From: Prinsepia uniflora
Taxonomy: Eukaryota > Streptophyta > Magnoliopsida > Rosales > Rosaceae
Reading direction: 5' to 3'
NCBI GenBank assembly: GCA_032719365.1
Contig: CM064864.1
Location: forward strand, 4,758,183 to 4,822,182
Length of the DNA: 64,000 nucleotides
Positions 40,915 to 51,452 of this stretch are shown here, piece after piece; within the stretch, counting starts at the first letter, position 1, and each line of letters begins with the position of its first letter. Both the position numbers and the translations under genes were made by a program. Below the pieces are notes generated by a model. It was not told the origin of the DNA, searched no databases, and saw only the letters and a program-made list of their open reading frames with translations.

Positions 40915-42090
40915 AAATGCACCATGAACATTGAGCTTCCTAACCCAATTTCAGTTTCAAAATGGCCCCTGGTCGTCAAATTTCACCTTGGTCCGTTATT
41001 TTCAGGGGCATAATTGTCCAAACCAAATAGCACTTGCAGGTCTCAAAATGGGATAATTGAAAGGGGCATAATTGAACGGGCGGAGCAGAGAGGAAAACGG
41101 GCGGGCGAGGAAAACTGAAGGGTCACGTCGTCCATCGAAGCATCGAAGCAGAAGAGAAGGTTATTGGTTCCTTGTGTGCCATCAAAGAACCAATAGGGAC
41201 CCTTCAGAACCACTTCTCATCTCAAGTTGTATGAGAAGTGTCCTTGATGTAAAAGAATCTCCCAATCCAACTCTCTTCAATAGCCGAAAAGTAAGAGTAC
41301 AACACAAAATCCACAATGCTAAACCACAAAGCCCCAAGAAATATTCCCAAAGCAGCGCCAGCAAAGACCTGAGCTAACGTGTGGTAACCCGAATAGACCC
41401 TCGAATACACAGTTAGCAGCGCCAAAGCCCAAGACAAAAAAATCACAACCAACTTGTTCCTGGTATCCCAGAGCCCAATTCCTTTATAAGTCAAGAGGGT
41501 AAAGTGGGTAGCGAAGAATAACATGTACTGGGAAAGACTCGAAGGCCACCCATGCGAATCGTACATCTCAAGAAAAGCGCAGGTCGCTGGCCGAGCTTGC
41601 TGGAACGAATCTTTGATGAGCTCGTTGATGACCTGAAAAATTATGAGGCCAAAAGTGAAGAACATACCTTGAAGCTCACGGCGGAAGAAGAAATGCGAGA
41701 CGAAGCCACCGAGGCTTATGAAGACTGAGACTAAAGAAATCCAAGCCAAAAAATGACCCAATGGGTCTCCTGAGTAAGCACTGATTTGAATACTTCAGGG
41801 AGGAAATTCTCTTAGATTGTAGAAGCGATAAAATGGAAAAGGGGGTTCTGGCTTTGATGGACAATGTGACCCTTCAGTTTTCCTCGCCTGCCTGTTTTCC
41901 TCTCTGTTCCGCCCATTCAATTATGCCCCTTCAACTATCCCATTTTGAGACCTGCAAGTGCTATTTGGTCTGGATAATTATGCCTCTGTAAATAACGGAC
42001 CAGCGTGAAATTTGACGACCAGGGGGCATTTTGAAACTGAAAACGTGTTCAGGGGGCAACTTGGGTCAGAATCATGTTCATGGTGCATTT
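40915..42090. mobile_element. Inverted-repeat element carrying a dolichyl-diphosphatase fragment, copy A
   Basis: The left arm 40915-41141 and right arm 41851-42090 are reverse complements over about 225 bp with scattered mismatches. The right arm has about 19 extra bases. Shared text includes 'caaatagcacttgcaggtct' and its complement. The arms enclose 709 bp that hold an antisense DOLPP1-like frame. Long TIRs around a host gene fragment resemble a Pack-type transposon (as in Pack-MULEs). No transposase and no clear target duplication are visible, so the class is not proven. The right arm contains three loose repeats of 'gttcagggg(g/a)ca..tt'. Confidence 0.75.
41222..41794 (-). pseudogene. 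Dolichyl-diphosphatase (DOLPP1/LPP-gamma-like) fragment, copy A
   Basis: The frame is open from 41794 to the stop at 41222, but no ATG precedes the conserved GDPLGHFLAWISLVSVFISL stretch; the first in-frame upstream codon beyond it is TGA (41795-41797). It is a PAP2-type membrane phosphatase: several hydrophobic helices, motif 1 KDSFQQARP, motif 3 SRVYSGYHTLAQV. Motif 2 should be PSSHSQ; here it is PSSLSQ, the catalytic His codon CAT read as CTT. Compared with the roughly 220-residue plant family, about 17-20 N-terminal and about 30 C-terminal residues are missing (it ends YIKDTSHTT). The family hydrolyses dolichyl diphosphate at the ER for N-glycosylation. This copy is expected to be inactive. 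No intron is seen. Confidence 0.88.
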
Positions 42091-42651
42091 TGAGACTATG
42101 TTTAATGTTCAGGGGACATTTTGAATAAAAAGCCTATTTAAATCATATGCAAATAGTGCATCTAAAATCATGTTCATAAAACATATAAAACAGTTATGCA
42201 TGCATCATTTTATAAAGCAAGTGTCCACTTACAGACCGTTCAAGTTGCGCGCCTGCAAGCTGCGCTATAAGCCACTCTGAGGCTAAATCACAATCTCCGG
42301 GACGTCCGGACCTATTCAAATCATACTCAAAGGTTACTATCAACCTATACAAGTCCATATCAAAGACCCCTAACTATCCCGAAGGAGTACATGTGTCCCG
42401 TACAGGCTTCTCGATGCTAAAAACCTCTAAATGACCTACCAAAAGATCTCCGATTGACCTGAAACGACTACCATTGGATTTAGATCGTCGAAATATTTCA
42501 AACAACATCATTTTGACCGTGAAATCTGTACCCATGTACCCTCACGCGCAGGTCAAAGTTCACACGTGCTGGTCAACGTCGGTCAACGCTATATCATGTT
42601 GACGTCAACTTGATAGGTCTTACACTTGTCAGGTCTAACAACCTGCCACGT
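42091..42651 (-). mobile_element. Minus-strand LTR fragment beside the captured-gene element
   Basis: 'cagttatgcatgcatcattt...gtccacttacagaccgttcaa' matches the minus-strand LTR text near 2570-2640. The 'cgcgcaggtcaaag' stretch near 42545 corresponds to the GC-rich LTR block. Its end is cut by the LTR start at 42652. The inverted-repeat element therefore sits in or next to older LTR DNA. Confidence 0.65.
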
Positions 42652-42917
42652 TGTAACGACCCGTCTCGAAAATTAGGGTTAAGACAGTGATTAAGATGGG
42701 ATTAGTAAGCTTAATCGGTGGTTAGTTGGTTACGATAGGTCTGTTAGTGTAGAATAACGATTTTGCCCCTAGTTTGGGCAAAAAGTTGACTTTTAGTTCG
42801 GGCGGTCAATTGAGTATTGACTGATGACAGTGACGTAGTTTGGGACGTCACAAATCCGTAGACAGGTGGCACGCCCAATTCCGAAATTCGATGAGGAAGT
42901 TATGATGTTCGGATGGT
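42652..42917 (+). mobile_element. Head of an LTR, truncated by the tandem duplication
   Basis: TGTAACGACCCGTCTC and the following 250 bases match 58273-58537, the start of the LTR of the element at 58273. It stops abruptly at the duplication junction, so the LTR was already present when the duplication happened. Confidence 0.9.
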
Positions 42918-43547
42918 TCAGTATGTGACAATTCTATAAATAATTTCTAATTTTGGTAAATCATTAGTGATATCATTTTAAAGTGATTTTCGCGCTTTAT
43001 TTTTCTTTTTATGCACTCAATGAACATATAACGACTAAATAAAAGTGCCAAAATCACTTCCTTTTCTTAGACAACCCTCTTTGAACTTGTTTCCCTCTTT
43101 GTGCTTGACGCAACTGATGGAAAAAAAAAAAGGGGGTAACTTTTATGGTGGTCTATGATTTTAAACTCTATGTTGTGGAAAAAGGTCAAACTTTTTTTTG
43201 TTTTTTGATAACAAAGAAATTGCAACCCGACAAATTAAAGAAACTTTCAAGCATTTCAACTAAAACACTACATTTTTTCCAATTAATATATTCAATGAAA
43301 ATATTTACACTCGAAAAAATTCATTAGGCCAAAATTGATGGCTCGAAAGAATTAAAGGCCCAAATTAAAGAATAATCTAGCTCAAGCATCCACGTGGAAC
43401 ACGAAAAATAAGTAAAGAATGTGTGGTTTTGATATACGAAGAATGTGAAAGCATAGAAGAGATTTCCAACGGAATAATCGACATCGTGAAACCAGTTGAA
43501 TACGCAACTTGAAAACTTGATCGAGCCTCCTCATCGTCTATAAAAAC

Positions 43548-43774
43548 AAATGCACCATGAACATTGAGCCTCCTCACCCAATTTCAGTTTCAAAATGACC
43601 CCTGGTCGTCAAATTTCACCTTGGTCCGTTATTTTCAGGGGCATAATTGTCCAGACCAAATAGCACTTGCAGGTCTCAAAATGGGATAATTGAAAGGGGC
43701 ATAATTGAACGGGCGGAGCAGAGAGGAAAACGGGCGGGCGAGAAAAACTGAAGGGTCACGTCGTCCATCGAAGC
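43548..43774. repeat. Left inverted-repeat arm of the captured-gene element, copy B
   Basis: Copy of 40915-41141 in unit B. Its partner arm is at 57472-57711, now 13.7 kb away because of the retroelement insertion. Confidence 0.8.
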
Positions 43775-44990
43775 ATCGAAGCAGAAGAGAAGGTTATTGG
43801 TTCCTTGCGTGCCATCAAAGAACCAATAGGGACCCTTCAGAACCACTTCTCATGTAACGACCCGTCCCAAATTCCATGATTAGATTAGTGACTAATCACG
43901 ATTAGTGAGGTTAATCGGTGATTAGTTAGGCTAAATCGGACGAACGATGCGAAATGACCGTTTTGCCCTTGGTGGTGGCAAAACGTTGACTTTTCAATCG
44001 GGCGGTCAAATGGACTTTGACCGATGACCGTGACGTAGTTCGTGACGTCACGAGTTCATAGACAGGTGGCACGTTCAATTCCGACGTTCGAGTAGGAAGT
44101 TATGACGTTCGGAAGTTTAGGGGCATTTTGGTAATTTGGGTGAATAGGAGGTCAAAAGTTGACTTTTTGACCGGGAGGTCCGATGGCTGAGGACCGAAGA
44201 CCGTTACGTAGATAAGGACGATACGAATCCGTAGACAGGCGGCACGTGGAATTCGGACGTTCGACGACGAAGTTACGGTTCAAGGAAGTTCCAGGTTACT
44301 ATTCACGGTGACACGTTTTACGAGGACCGTTTGTCTTTAGTGTGCCAGTTACTTTTCAGCAACCAATGGATGAGTGACACTTGTCACCCATCCACTGGTT
44401 ACCAGCCCCCATTCACGCATCCAACCTTCCCGTGCATTTTCATTTCTTCATCCAAACACAAACCCATTACCCGATCTCACCCAAACTATTCACCCAAACT
44501 CAGCCAACCCAACCCCATTTCGACCAGGACTGAGACCAGAGAATGAGAGAGGAGGACTAAGGATGGCAGCTGGTGGCTGGAACCGCCGTGGGCGGTGGCT
44601 GGAACCCAAAACCCGAGCGGGTACCCGGTAAGCCCGATAAACCCATTTTTCTTCTATTTTTCGATTTAGACATTATGGTTGCTATTAGTTGATTAGGATG
44701 AGTTTATTGAGGTTGTAGGAAGGTGTAGAGGGTGGTTTGGACGGCGGTGAAGGGCTGAGCAGCCCTGGGTGCAATCGGGAAAATTGAACCGTGAGGTTCA
44801 AAATTGAACCGTGGATTTTCGTGGGTTTTAGGGATTCTAATTAATTGGGTTAGGTTCCTAGGACGATTATAGGAAGGTTAGGATTGATTAGGATTGAAAA
44901 CGGTGAAAAACTGGGCCGGAATGAGCCTGGACCGGTTATGCCGGTCCAGTTGCAGGGGTTGGACCGGACCGGCTGTGCGAGGTTGAAGGT

Positions 44991-45278
44991 GGTGACGTGG
45001 CATGATGAGGTGGCACCTATCAGATTGTCAGGTGACGTGGACCACTCATCAGTCAACACGTGTCACATGTCAGTGCACAGTCAGCACTGACATGTCAGTG
45101 ACGTGGCCCAATCAGGGGCTGACACGTGGTACAGACGTGGACCAGTGCCGTGATGACACGTGGCACATGTCAGACTGCCACGTGACACTGACAGCACAGT
45201 GACGTGGACCAATGGGAGCATGACACGTGGCACCTGTCAGAGTCTGACATGTCAGACCTGACAGCTGTCAGATGACGT
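44991..45278. promoter_or_regulatory. Array of ACGTG (G-box/ABRE-type) cores within the LTR
   Basis: About ten ACGTG cores occur in 290 bp, most as gacgtggac, gacacgtggca or ccacgtgac. They are interspersed with tgacatgtca and ctgacag elements, with a tgacgtca near the end. ACGTG with flanking GGC is the core bound by plant bZIP (ABF/HY5 type) and some bHLH proteins. The array looks like a degenerate tandem repeat. The matching part of the 3' LTR has been deleted, so only this copy remains. Confidence 0.7.
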
Positions 45279-46295
45279 CACCAGGTATTGTAGCAGCGTT
45301 GACTTTTGCGTTGACCGGCGCGTGGGGGCGTGTGTGAACAGTGTTTTGAGTGGGCCCAGGGTCATTTTAAAGGTTTCGACGATCCGGATCCAATGGCGGT
45401 GGTTTCGGGTCGATTGGAGATCGTTAAGTTAGTCAAATTGAGGTTTTTCACCTCGGGAAACGTGTACGGGGCACGTTGACTTTTCCGGGAAAGTTTAGGG
45501 TTCTTAATATGGACTTGTGTAGGTTAGTAGTAACCTTTGGATATGGTTTGGACAGGTCAGGATTATCCGGAGAGGTCGGATTGGCTCGGGAGAGCCGTAT
45601 GGCACGCAAATCGAGGCGGCAGCTCGGACGGTCTGTGAGTGGACTTTTTTTTCTAAATTGGTGCATGCATAAATGTTTATTATATGTTTTATTGCATGTT
45701 TGATGATGCCATGGGTGCATTTGTATGTGGTTACGTATAAGCACGTAATTCGAGGTTTCGGCCCTATACGGTGCTTATACGGGTCTGTATTTCTTTATTG
45801 ATTTAAATGATTTGGTTTTGGATTTCTAAATGGATAAACTCGGGTATGAAACCCATTTGGTTTTGTCTCGGGCATATGACGCTATTTACGACCTTCGGGT
45901 CTAAATCGTGGTCGCGACGTGTGCTATGTGCACGACGCTCAACGATACGACACTCGCCTCCGGATTGGGATGTGTTCCTTCCGGAGAGGTCACGATGCAC
46001 GATTCGTGGTCGAGCAGTCTGGGGAGGCTCGACTTCGGAGTGCTGACGGTTAAGGATAGCGATCGGTGATGAGTGCACCATGATCTTGTGGTGGTCGCGT
46101 CGGTTGATTCGTTCACGGCGACATACCAGGATTGAGAGCGGTCCTGGATGGATGGTTGCACGCATCACTATGATCGGAGTCGTGACTGACCCTTAGATGT
46201 CGGGCACGGTGCCCAGTTGAGTCATATGTTTGGGCACGAGACCTAGTTGTTTTACACTGATGATTTCGGGTCAGGGACCCTAGATGGATTTCCAA

Positions 46296-46480
46296 GTTCA
46301 TGACGGTTTATGGGAACCGGCATGAACTCTGGAAAGGTCATTGTGGTTCATGACGGTTTATGGGAACCGGCATGAACCTTTGTCAGGTCATTATGGTACA
46401 TGACGGTTTATGGGAACCAGCATGAAACTTGGTTAATGGATGTTATGGATCATGACGGTTCAAGGGAACTGGGCATGAAC
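46296..46480. repeat. Four 50 bp repeats each forming a hairpin, 5' LTR
   Basis: Units begin at 46296, 46346, 46396 and 46449. Each has gttcatgacgg, then about 10 bases, then ccggcatgaac: arms that pair imperfectly. The fourth unit is more diverged. The 3' LTR has the same array at 55964-56148. Confidence 0.9.
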
Positions 46481-47147
46481 GTTTATGTTATGTATATATA
46501 TGTATTCATATACCTTCCTTTACTTCTATTATCTCCTCCGGGGAGGGTCGTTGGCCTGGGTGGACCCCGGAGTAGTCACGGAGCACCGACTGAGTGGAGT
46601 CACCCCCCAGTTGGGTTCCTTACTCTCAGGAAGGCTATGATTACTATTACCTCGGGTGGGGTCAATGGTCTGCGGACATTGATCTTGACTTTGAGAAGAC
46701 TCGGATTGAGACCTGGGTAGCACGCGCGTAGCTTTGGAAACCGTGACAGGATGGGTTGTGTGAATTATATGTATATATGATGTATGCTTTATGAGATATA
46801 TGATATTATATGTGGTGTGTGGTATGCACAGGTGTGCACAGGAGTCGAGCAGTGGCTCGGGTACTTGGTTTCAACATGGTTATGGTTTTGGGCTTAGTCC
46901 CACATATGGTTTGTTTTGGCTAAATGGTTTTCAAATGCATGCATGCTTTTTAGTGAAGGGTACAAATGTCTTTCGATAAACTGTTTTTATAAACTTTTGT
47001 TTTGTCCACTCACAGCTTTTAATGTTTTGACTGCCCTTCAGGTTGACGTTGGATGTGGACTGTAGCAGAGACCGAGATATCACATAACTCCTCCGGATCC
47101 TGGCGTACTCTGATAGCCCGGGAGGGCAAAGGTTGGAAATATCCCTT

Positions 47148-47168
47148 GTCTGACACTTCGTGTCAGAC
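47148..47168 (+). other. Perfect hairpin with UUCG-type loop near the LTR 3' end
   Basis: gtctgacac-ttc-gtgtcagac: nine base pairs closing a C(UUC)G loop, about 55 bases before the LTR end. The same sequence is at 56816-56836, and a one-base variant that keeps pairing is at 22352-22372. Confidence 0.8.
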
Positions 47169-47224
47169 GGGAGCAGGGTCATCCCGCACTAATCCCGGGG
47201 GGATTGGGATGGGTCCTGTCAGCG

Positions 47225-47236
47225 TGGTACCAGAGC
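47225..47236 (+). other. Primer-binding site (variant tRNA-Met)
   Basis: TGGTACCAGAGC, three bases after the LTR end. It differs by one base from TGGTATCAGAGC, used by the other elements here. Confidence 0.8.
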
Positions 47237-50200
47237 ATGGTTGCTCCTGTTACTCTGCTTTCCAGAGCGAATTTTGCGCATTACTCCGTACGCAGGTCGA
47301 GGATGTGATATCTCAATGGGCTACAGTTTGTTATCAACCTGATAGTTAGGGTATCGATACGATAGTTAGTAGGACCGTATCGTCGAATGTTTTGGTTCGG
47401 CACTGGATGCCGGGGTTGCCATAGTTCTATCGGGGTTGACAGTATGGGACCCTATGGAAGGATGAACGTATTAGTACGTTAGATTTGATCGTGTGACGGT
47501 TAGTTGGGATTGTCTTTCACGATGTCGTAGGATCGGTTCCGACGACTGGTTAGGTTTTATGGCCATTCGATGGTCGGATATGGTTGAGTTAGACGGATAT
47601 GTTGCAGGGGGCAGCCAGATTCAAGGAATCCGAGTTGGATTGACGGTAGGATTGGATTGACGTCTTTACGATGTCGGGACCGCGGGGTCGGTCAGATTAT
47701 GGATTGTTCTGCAGTTGGTAGCTTGCAGTTGGGTTCCGAGGAACTCTATGTGTGATCGTGGAACCCTACCTTGGGTGTATGGTTCAGAAATGTGAGTTGA
47801 CGAGTGGTGTGACTTTGACGACTATTCTGATTTGGGTTCGTTAGTCGGTCTAGTCATGTTAGCTTGTGTTGGGACTGCACTTCGCAGTCGGGGCTGTATT
47901 TATCGGTTATAGTTAGTTGGTTGTCATGCTACCATAGTTGTGATGGATTGTTGGTACAACTAAGGTCATGGGCGACCTGGTAGACGACATTTGGTTTAGT
48001 CGAGTTATGACTGGTTAGTGATTAGTTGGACGAGTTACCAGGGTTGGTACTTGTCGATGGAATCCCTGAGTGGGATACAGAGTGGTTAATACGGGTGGTT
48101 GATTCCGTTAGATGTGAATCTCGATAGCGATGTCTGGTAGTTAGGTCTGCACGAGTGTGGGGCAGGCGCTACTACCGAGAGTGGTTGTAGTTACGGTTGT
48201 TGGGAATCGGGGACGTTCAGGGGACGTTTCCTTATCTCGTATGAGATGTCTGGGTGACTGTACCCAGAGTTGTTGGGTACGAGGGAGGCAGAGTTTCTCC
48301 AATATGAGTAGAAGTACGGGATCGTCGTTCGGTATGAGTGGAGATCCAAGGTTGTCGGATTTGCACCCGGTGTGCCGATGCTGATACTGATACGGGTGAT
48401 AGTGTGTTGGTGCTGGTACTAGCGCTGGTGCTGGTACTGGGGATGGTGATGACGCTGAGTCACGAGTCGGGATGTGACTCCGTCGAGATGAGTATATGTT
48501 CGGTATCTGTGGTTCGGGAATGGATCACGGATAGTTATGGTACACGTGGTTGATGTCCGGGTATGCTGTTTCCAATCTTTTTGGAACTTCGGAATCGCGA
48601 GAGGTTGCGATTGAGGTGACAAGTGGAATGCGGGTTTTCCGCATTGGTATTGGGTATTTCGAAGTCATCTTGGGTGACTTCTCAGGTTCTACCGTGGTAG
48701 TTGACGGTAGATGGTGGTTGTGACACCAGTACATTGGTCGTGTATTGGTTGGTGAACCCGGGATTTGTCTTGGGTCATCAGGTGGAGTTGAGCATATCGA
48801 AGTTAGGTGACTGAGATTTCTCACTTTCTGCTTGGTGGCAGACGATGTGGGTTTAAGGGGCGTGGTGAGTGCAGCAAGTTTTGTTTGCATTCACGTAGGA
48901 TGAATTTTGTTGTCATTATCTTGGATCATTCTTGATTTTTCCTCGGTGGAATGATAAGGATTGATACGAGATAATCAGTGAGAACCCACAGTCTCGGCGT
49001 GTCTCATCGTTGACTAATCTATTTAGATGTGGGAAATGGTTGAGGACTTTGGACGTCGTGACGATCGGGGATCGTGACGTCTATTGTCGGTTGACGTAGT
49101 GTTGGATCTGGATCGTGATCTCGATGATCCAGATAGGTGGAGAGTTTATCACTCTTATTGGGATGTTTGAGTGGAGCATGATGGGACTGAACTTCTTTTC
49201 GAGGTAAATCCCATATGGCTTGTTACTCGAGCGAGTAGGTGTCTGACGAGGTCGGATTTTGTCAGACCTAGTGTTGTGTTGATGTTGGGATTGGCTTCCC
49301 TATTAAGTCAATCGATGGTAATAGGGTAATCGGTTGAGCAGGTAACCGAGAGGTTCAGTTTTGGTACGTCTCGGTAGATGTGAACGAGATTTCGAGTTTT
49401 GGAATCAGATTTCTGGATGACGATTCAGGATTTTATTTTGGAACTTGAAAGAGGATTTTTGGATTTGAGTTTTGGAATCGGATTCTGGATGACGATTCAG
49501 GATTTGATTCTGGAGCTTGACAGTGGATTTTCTTTTTATGGATTTGGGTTCGGAATGGTTATTCCAAATGCTAGCTTACGGAATAATGATTTCGGATTCG
49601 AATTTGGACATGATTAGGGATATGATTTCTGGGTTTGGATTCGGGATTTCTTACGAAATTGCGGATTCGGATTCGGATTTAGAAACGGATGATGGGTCGG
49701 AGTTTCGATTTGTCTAATGCTGGATTGGACAAATGGACTCCATTATAGAAACGTGATTGGCTACAACCTAGATGGTTGTAGGCTGATTGATGGGTAGATG
49801 TATGTAGCTGGTACATAGTTCGAGGTACAATACTGGGCATACTTGTGGTGCCTAGTGACGGTATATGGATTATACCGGTAGTACGTTGGTGAGCGTATTG
49901 GTAGTCGGCTTAGTTCCGTTACCATTGGATTAGTTGAGGGCGTGGACTGGACATTGGATACTGTGCATTGGGTCATAGTCGTTCGGATGGGTCTAGTTCC
50001 ACACAGGTTGAGGGTTTTGCTGGTAGATGTATACTCAGGTTGAGTAAGTTGATGGTTAGTATAACCACAAGTGGGCATGGTGTTAGTTTTTGACTGGCGA
50101 CTGTCAAGTGGTGACAGTTTGTCGGAGGTGTCAACGTGGATCGTTGAGTGAGATTTGGTGACTTCCGGTGGGAGCAGATCGCAGGATAGATTGAGATTGA

Positions 50201-50480
50201 GGAAGGAACCATAGAGTTGTTTATGTCAGCGAAATGGTAGATTTGACAAGTGGGTCGATCATAGGATACTTGGGCTACTCTGATACTGACATGTGGTGTC
50301 AGTTCGGAGCGTCCGACTTCTGCTATTCGACGTGGTCGAATGTAGTCGATACGACGAGAGCGTTAGTGGCACGTCTGGCTGCAGACGAGTAAGTATAATT
50401 CTGGTTAGTTGGTGTACGAGTGTACGCGTGTTGCGGGGTAGATCGAATTATTTCCACGAGGTGGATGTGGAATCAGGATA

Positions 50481-50577
50481 GTTGGAGTTTCAAGAACGAA
50501 ACTAATTAAGGAAGGAAGAACAGTTAGAATTAGGTCGGTTGGAATTTCAAGGACGAAATTAATTAAGGAGGGAAGGT
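50481..50577 (+). repeat. Duplicated polypurine-tract region
   Basis: Two successive versions of a 'tttcaaggacgaaattaatt' plus purine-tract block occur: the first, near 50485-50520, ends 'aaggaaggaagaac'; the second ends 'aaggagggaaggt' directly before the LTR at 50578. The second is in position to act. Confidence 0.75.
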
Positions 50578-51452
50578 TGTAACGACCTGTCCCAAATTCC
50601 ATGATTAGATTAGTGACTAATCACGATTAGTGAGGTTAATCGGTGATTAGTTAGGCTAAATCGGACGAACGATGCGAAATGACCGTTTTGCCCCTGGTGG
50701 TGGCAAAACGTTGACTTTTTAATCGGGCAGTCAAATGAACTTTGACCGATGATCGTGACGTAGTTCGTGACGTCACGAGTTCATAGACAGATGGCACGTT
50801 CAATTCCGACGTTCGAGTAGGAAGTTATGACGTTCGGAAGTTTAGGGGCATTTTGGTAATTTGGGTGAATAGGAAGTCAAAAGTTGACTTTTTGACCGGG
50901 AGGTCCGATGGCCGAGGGCCGAAGACCGTTACGTAGATAAGGACGATACGAATCCGTAGACAGGCGGCACGTCGAATTCGGACGTTCGACGGCGAAGTTA
51001 CGGTTCACGGAAGTTCCAGGTTACTATTCACGGCAACACGTTTTACGAGGACCGTTTGTCTTTAGTGTGCCAGTTACTTTTCAGAAACCAATGGATGAGT
51101 GACACTTGTCACCCATCCACTGGTTACCAGCCCCCATTCACGCATCCAACCTTCCGTGCATTTTCATTTCTTCATCCAAACACAAACCCATTACCCGATC
51201 TCACCCAAACCATTCACCCAAATTCAGCCAACCCAACCCCATTTCGACCAGGACTGAGACCAGAGAATGAGAGAGGAGGACTAAGGATGGCAGCTGGTGG
51301 CTGGAACCGCCGTGGGCGGTGGCTGGAATCCAAAACCCGAGCGGGTACCCGGTAAGCCCGATAAACCCATTTTTCTTCTATTTTTCGATTTAGACATTAT
51401 GGTTGCTATTAGTTGATTAGGATGAGTTTATTGAGGTTGTAGGAAGGTGTAG
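50578..51452 (+). repeat. 3' LTR, left part, of the element at 43853
   Basis: Matches 43853-44728 with scattered substitutions, then breaks at the nested element (51453). The sequence that should follow, corresponding to 44729-45456, is absent from the window at this locus. Confidence 0.9.

Larger units (their letters stand above)
40291..42917. repeat. Tandem duplication unit A (2.63 kb)
   Basis: 40291-41225 matches 42918-43852, and 41221-42917 matches 56890-58537, in the same order, with a 13 kb element inserted in the second copy. The join at 42917/42918 places LTR text ('gttatgatgttcggatggtt') directly against 'tcagtatgtgacaattc', while unit B's right end continues into uninterrupted LTR. 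This shows a head-to-tail duplication with breakpoints at 40291 and 42917. Confidence 0.9.
43853..47221 (+). repeat. 5' LTR (3.37 kb) of the element at 43853
   Basis: Starts TGTAACGACCCGTCCC, ends gggatgggtcctgtca. Contents in order: two diverged 'gacaggYggcacg' modules (44060-44090 and 44235-44260), an ACGTG-rich array (44991-45278), four 50 bp hairpin repeats (46296-46480) and a UUCG hairpin (47148-47168). The GC-rich 'gcgcgtgggggcg' block is near 45320. Confidence 0.92.
47222..50577 (+). mobile_element. Non-coding interior of the element at 43853
   Basis: This 3.36 kb stretch is nearly equal in length to the interior of the element at 1087-11052 and similar in sequence when reversed. Only short frames occur and no retroelement protein is recognised. 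49390-49700 is rich in 'gattcgga' words and matches part of the LTR at about 60275-60440. Confidence 0.8.

Noticed and set aside
41072..41377. 101-residue plus-strand frame
   Set aside because: Spans an inverted-repeat arm and the antisense of the phosphatase fragment. No homology is recognised.
46296..46480. Regular repeats that might suggest a CRISPR array
   Set aside because: Units include their spacers, are eukaryotic LTR sequence and occur in both LTRs. There are no cas genes.
46400..46720. 106-residue frame, repeated at 56068-56388
   Set aside because: LTR sequence covering the hairpin repeats; conserved only through LTR duplication.
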